From contig CAYUSU010000001.1 of assembly GCA_964447525.1 (NCBI GenBank), positions 48,592-112,591 on the forward strand: DNA of 64,000 nt, written 5' to 3'. The notes under the pieces were generated by a model. That model searched no databases and was not told the origin of the DNA. It was given only the letters and a program-made list of their open reading frames with translations. Below, piece after piece: positions 55,001-61,000 of the stretch. The DNA comes from JAFGDH01 sp964447525. Lineage in GTDB: Archaea > Aenigmatarchaeota > Aenigmatarchaeia > QMZP01 > QMZT01. A program made the translations under genes and the position numbers. Numbering within the stretch: position 1 is the stretch's first letter; every line of letters begins with the position of its first letter.

Positions 55001-58000
55001 GGTTCTGGTTTCCGCTCCTATTCACCCAAGTGTCATTTCCGGAAACATACGATATACTGATGGATTCGACAGTGATGTTCGGGCCTGAAACATTTGTTGT
55101 GTTGAAAAGGTTGAGATCAGTCCCGTCGTCTATCATGAACAGATAATAATTATTCGTTCCTATATCTCCGCATTCAAAGTCGCTTACCGTCAGGTTGCAC
55201 GTATCCCTTCCACCGTAAACTACGGTCGAGTTCTTCTGCATCCAGGCTCCTCCGTAATTGGCGGTCTTCACGAACAGTGAGCACGTCACGTTGTCTTTCT
55301 GAAGATCCCAGATGTCTGCAGTATATGTATAGGTGATGCCCCACCCATCCTCTCCCGGACTTACAGTAAAGTTGCCTACCTCCGGCGGGGTGTTGTTGAG
55401 GTAGAACCTCTCGTCCCATTTGGTCGTATTTCCGTAATAATAGAGTTTGCTTGAATTCACCCTTGCATCCCACCAACCGCCCTCATAAAACGTCATCGAC
55501 GTATCGACGGTGCAGTTGTACCACCCAGTTCTCGTCCCGTTAGAATAACTCTCATTTATCACGCTGCATGTCTCGGAGATGTTGGACGGTGATATGATCT
55601 CGATGGACACGGTTGCATTAGGTTGGAGATCCATACATTCTGAAGTAATGTTGGCTCTGAGTGTCAGGTTGTTGCCTACCGGAGTGACGTTGTTCTGTGC
55701 CGGGAGCTCAAGGAAGTTCTTGAGCTGGCCCGTGATGTTCACCAGATACGATCCAGGATCAGGAACATTGTCCATATAGCATGAATCGTTGAAAGTCCCT
55801 CCCTTCCAGTTCTGGAACCCTACCCCATACGAACAGTTAGGATCAAAGTTGTACGTTATATTACTGTCTGCGTCCGTGACCGTCGTATTGCCCCAATCAT
55901 ATGTAGATCCGTCCGTTTCCACGTAGAATATTGCGTTAACTCCTGATCCTACGGGTGTCAGATCCCTGTCCAGATCAAGAACATTGAGCCTGAACATGGA
56001 TGTATCGCTGCCTTCCCTGTCCACCTTTTCACCAATACCTGAAACGTAGTCTATGTTTACGTCATCCCTTTCAATTGTGAATGTGCTGCCGACGCTGGCG
56101 TTGTATCCCCAGTCGTCGCTCGCATTGAACTTGAACTGAAGCGTCCTCTGGGTAAGGGAATTCAGGTCGCTACAGACGAAATCAATGTTTTCAAATATCA
56201 CAGGCGTGTAATCGCTTGCTGTCAGAACGGTCTGGTTGTAAAGCTCCCATACACCTGTCCTGTTTATCCATAGATATACTGTAATGTTGTTACCGTCCTG
56301 ATCCCTTACATTAACGGAGAATGTCCAGTCTTCTCCCCATCCTCCCGTTGAAGAACCTTCTTCAGAAAGAACAGAAAGCCCGGAGAACTGAGGTCTCGTT
56401 GCCAGATAGAATGCATCTTCTTTCACCTTGGTTGTTCCATTGTAGAATGTCTTTTGAGCTTCCATAGAGACGTTGTAGAACTGAGTGCTCCATCCGCTGT
56501 GATGCGACGAAGGGATTGTACAGTTGTACCATCCGGTTCCTTCCTGGGTCGTCGGGCTGCAGGTGTAAGGGATTTCCGGGACGCGGAAAACCACGGTTGC
56601 GCCGGTCACCAGTCCGCAGTCGTCCGTGACGTTACCTCTCATCGGTATCGGGTCGATGCCGGCGAGATAAGATTCGTAATCCGGCATTTCTATGCCCACA
56701 CTCAGATTGTCCGTCACGATCGTCCAGTCGAACACCGAGGAATTTATGTCTTTGTAGAACACGTTGTTCACGGTCCCGGCGAACCACTGTTGCGGCCCTA
56801 TCGTGTAAGTGCAGTCAACCCCAACGTCCGATTCCGTCAGTGTGATCGCTCCCTGATACGTGGTTTTCAGGCCGGACTGGTGCCATGTCACGTTGTCGTT
56901 GGTCCACCAGAACCTCCCGGTTCTTCCGTTCCCTATCGTGACGTTCGGGACCTTGTCCACGTCCCAGAATGTTACCTTGAATTCCAGATCAGGGCTGGTC
57001 CTGTCCACTATTTCGCCATCACCAGTGGTAAGGACTGCCGCTATGTCATCCTTATCTAAAGTGAAATTAGTAATGTTCGTCTCGTCCGACCTCGTGTTTC
57101 CTCCCGGCAAAGGGTCGTTCGGGTCATCCGTCACGTTGAACTTGAACTGCCTCGTCCCGACGTCCCCGCCGGCAAAGTAATTGGATTTGAGGAAGCTTAC
57201 CGTGACGTTCTCCCCGACAACCGTGGAGTTACTGGCCGCGAGATCCCAGCCAAGGCTCTTGTTTACCCAGAGATACACTGTCAGCGTGTCCCCGTCCTCG
57301 TCCGTCGCATTAACCGTGAAAGTCCAGTCCTCTCCCCACCCGCCGTCGCCGGATGCGGTCACGTTCTCCCCGTACAGGACGGGTATGGTTTCTATGAAGA
57401 AGGCATTGGTTTTGTTGAGTGTCTGGGAATTGTGGAAATCCCTGGATGTATTCATTATTACATTATAATATTGTGCAGCCATTCCACTCGTATTGAAAGT
57501 ACAGCTGTAGCTGCCGTTTCCAAGCTCTATTATGTCATCACAAGACGTGGAATTGCCCGTTTTGACGCTTTCCATTCTCAGTGAAATGTTGGATGAAGCG
57601 TTGGTCAGATTGTTACCGCAAAGGTCGGTAAGCGTAACGTTTATGGTAACGTTCGAATTCCTGAGGAAAACCTCCCCGTCCGGCTGGGAAACTGTGTTGT
57701 TGAGATCACCGATTATATTTATGAAAAGGTTGGTCATGTTCTCGTTCTCGTAGTATGAATCGGTCGTCCCGCCGATCCATCCCCTGTACCCGGGAAGGTA
57801 TGAACAAGTCGGGTTGAATGATATGTTCATGTAACCTTCGCTGAGGGTCTGTGTGAAATTCCCGCCATCATAATGGGTATCGTTGAACATTATCCAAACC
57901 GTCGTGTTAACCCCGGACGGGAAACTGGCATTGTCAGTATCGTTTACCCTCAGTGAAAGCACTCTTATGCTTCCGGGGTTGGAATCGCTGATGTTGACGT

Positions 58001-61000
58001 AGGAATTGTTACCCGCGACGTAGATTATGCTGACATTCGATTCCTCTAGCACCGGACCGGAATAATTGGTAGTATTATAATAGTTAGCCGGTTCCCCGTT
58101 CTTTATCTCGAACAGGTATTCGTTCCCTCCGATGTCTTCACCGGTGAAGTCATGCACGGTAATTGAACATATCTGACCTTTCACTCCGGTCGGATCAGTC
58201 AGCACATGAGTGCCCTTGTATATCCAGCCGTTACCGTCCAGCTTATCTATATACAATGAACAATTGATCACGTCGGAGTCCGGGTCTGTCACATTGATGG
58301 TATAATTGTACAGCATGGTCCACCCGTCCTGGGACGGTACGACGGAAGGACTAGCTAAGGTCGCGTTGAGGTTCTCCAGCCAGAACCAGTCACTGAGGGT
58401 GGTGGAATTGGCGTTGAAATATCCCTTGGAGGAATTCAGTTCGATGGTCCAGTTGCCCTCCTTCATGTCGCTGGAATCCCACGTGCAGTTGTAATAGCCG
58501 GATGGGGATGATTCGTTGTTTACCGGGGTGCAGGAATACCATGTCCCGTTTGGTGCGTTGAGTCTTATGCTTCTCGCGTCAACCGGCAATGAAGCTTCAG
58601 CCGAACAGTCAGTGGTAGTATTGAATCTTATCGTCACGTTCTGCGTAACGTTGAATATCTGCTGGTAAGTCGGCAGGATTATGTTGTTCTTCAGCTGGCC
58701 GATCACGTTGAAACCGTAGACAGTGGAATTCTTGCTGTGGTAGCATGAATCATTATATGTACCTGCAATCCATTTCTGCGGACCGTAGCTGTAAGTACAG
58801 TTCGGATCGTAAGTATACCTGAGTATGGAATCCGATGCAGTGTCGTTGTAATAGAACGTATCATACTCTGAATTGTTGGTGGTTATGTAGAATATTCCGG
58901 ACGTATTCGTTCCGACACCGGGCGTTCCGCCCCTGTCGGTGTCGTTTATTATGATCGCCAATAGTTCCGGACTCGTGCCTTCTCTGTCTATGTCGAACAC
59001 GTCACCCGCTACCAGTTCTATGGAAACATTATCCTTGTTGATGGTGAAGTCTGCCGGCGTGGTTTCCTCCCCGAGATCCCACTGGTCGCTGATGTTGAAC
59101 TTGAACTGGCTGTATTCATCCAGGTTGACGTCCGCACAGTCGAAGTACGAAGTGGAGGTAAATGTCACGTATTGCCATGAAGCCGTGGTAAGGTTCTTCG
59201 TTTCGATGTGCTCCCATGGCGACGAGGAATTGAATCTCTTCCATAGCGACACGTTGAACTCGTCACCTTCCTCGTCCCTGACCTGCACGCGGAATGACCA
59301 TGATTCGCCCCAACCGTCTCCTGAAAGTATGGACGGGAGCTGGAGTTCCGGACCCAGGCCAAGCGAGAATGCAGAGGTCTTCGTTGCGTTGTATGTCGCG
59401 TAGTAAGTCTTGGAAACCTCTACCGTAATGTTATACTCCGGGCTTAGGTCCTTGTCGGGGAGGATAGTCGACCAGTCGTACGAATAGTTACCGTCGCCGT
59501 GATCGGTTATCCCGCTGGTAACAATATAGAAATCGTCATCCGAGTCCAGGAATATCTTCGCGGTTGCACCGGTGACGCCGTTCCCGCACTCATCGAATGC
59601 CGTGAAATTGATCGGGACGTCCTGTCCCCTCTCGTAAGGTTCACCTGCAGGTGATGTTATGGTTGAATTCAGCAAAGTGATTATGGTTATATTGAACTCG
59701 CTGGAATTCTGGTCCTTGTATTCGACGTTGTCGACGGAACCCATCTTCCATTTCTGTATACCCACATCGTAATCGCATGCCCCGTTGGGATCAAAAGTAT
59801 AGTTCACGAAACCTCCCGTAACTGACGGGATGTCTATAACCCACTCGAAATCAGTATGATTCTTCGTTATCCATAGCTTGGAATCGACGCTGGACTTGTT
59901 GTTGTTCTGGTCGATGCTGTGGGTCTTGGTGGACAGCACGACCGTATCTGTGGAATTCCTCCATATCGTCTCGTTGTGACCAGCGTAATAGTATATGAGC
60001 ATGTCGTCCTTCTCTACGGTGTAATTGAATTCACCCGTCTGGTCAGAATAGGCGGCTCCTCCAACCTGCGGGTATGTCTGGTCATCAGTGGCGTTGAACT
60101 TGTATCTCCAGGTTCCAAGGTCCAGTGGTGGCTGGTAAGGTGAACCAGTTCCGCCGCTTTCATTGACGTATAAAAGGCTGTTGTTGCAATCCGAATTGCA
60201 GTAAGCAGTCCCCACTTCAGCCCAGCTGCCCCAGTCGCTCGCGCTCTCGTTCCAGTGACTCTTCCATAATTTTATGGTGACCTGATCATTATCTTCGTCC
60301 GTTATTCTGAAGGAGAAATACCTCGATTCGGACCATGAACCGTTCGGTCCGTCGTCCCCGTCGTAAGCGGTGGTGTTCAGTCTCGGGTTCGTGAGGATTG
60401 GTTCTGTTTCTATGAAGAACCCTGAAGTCCCGGCCACGTAATTCTGGGTCTCGTTGTCGCTGTTGTAATATTGTTCGCTCGTACTTATCCAGAAATCATA
60501 TCCCCTCGCCGGCATCTGGCCGGGGTTGACGGATGTATTGAAGGTGCAGTTGTATATCCCGTTTCCTTCTTCCATCACGTTTGAACAACTGAAAACATCG
60601 CTCGTGAGTTCGCTGACCATTGTGATGTTGATGTTTGTCAGTCCGGTAACGTTCCTGCCGCAGCTGTCGTTTATCTTGAACTGGATTGTCAGGTTCGATC
60701 CTCTCAATATCTCTTCCCCTGACGGATAAAGCACGTGAGTATTCAGCGTCTCGATCATTCTCACTGTAAGATTGCTCGTGTTCTTGTCCTCGTAATAGGA
60801 ATCCACAGTACCTGCATACCATACCCATTCCCCGGGATAATAGTTGCAGTTGGGATTGAAATAGTAGTCTGCAATACCCGTAGAGTTAGTCTGGTTCTCT
60901 ACTCCGGGAGCCATCTCTGTCCCGTTGTAATAGACCCAGAACGTCGTGTTCACATTCGGAGCGAATGTCAGGTTGTCGGTATCGTTAACTTCCACTGAAA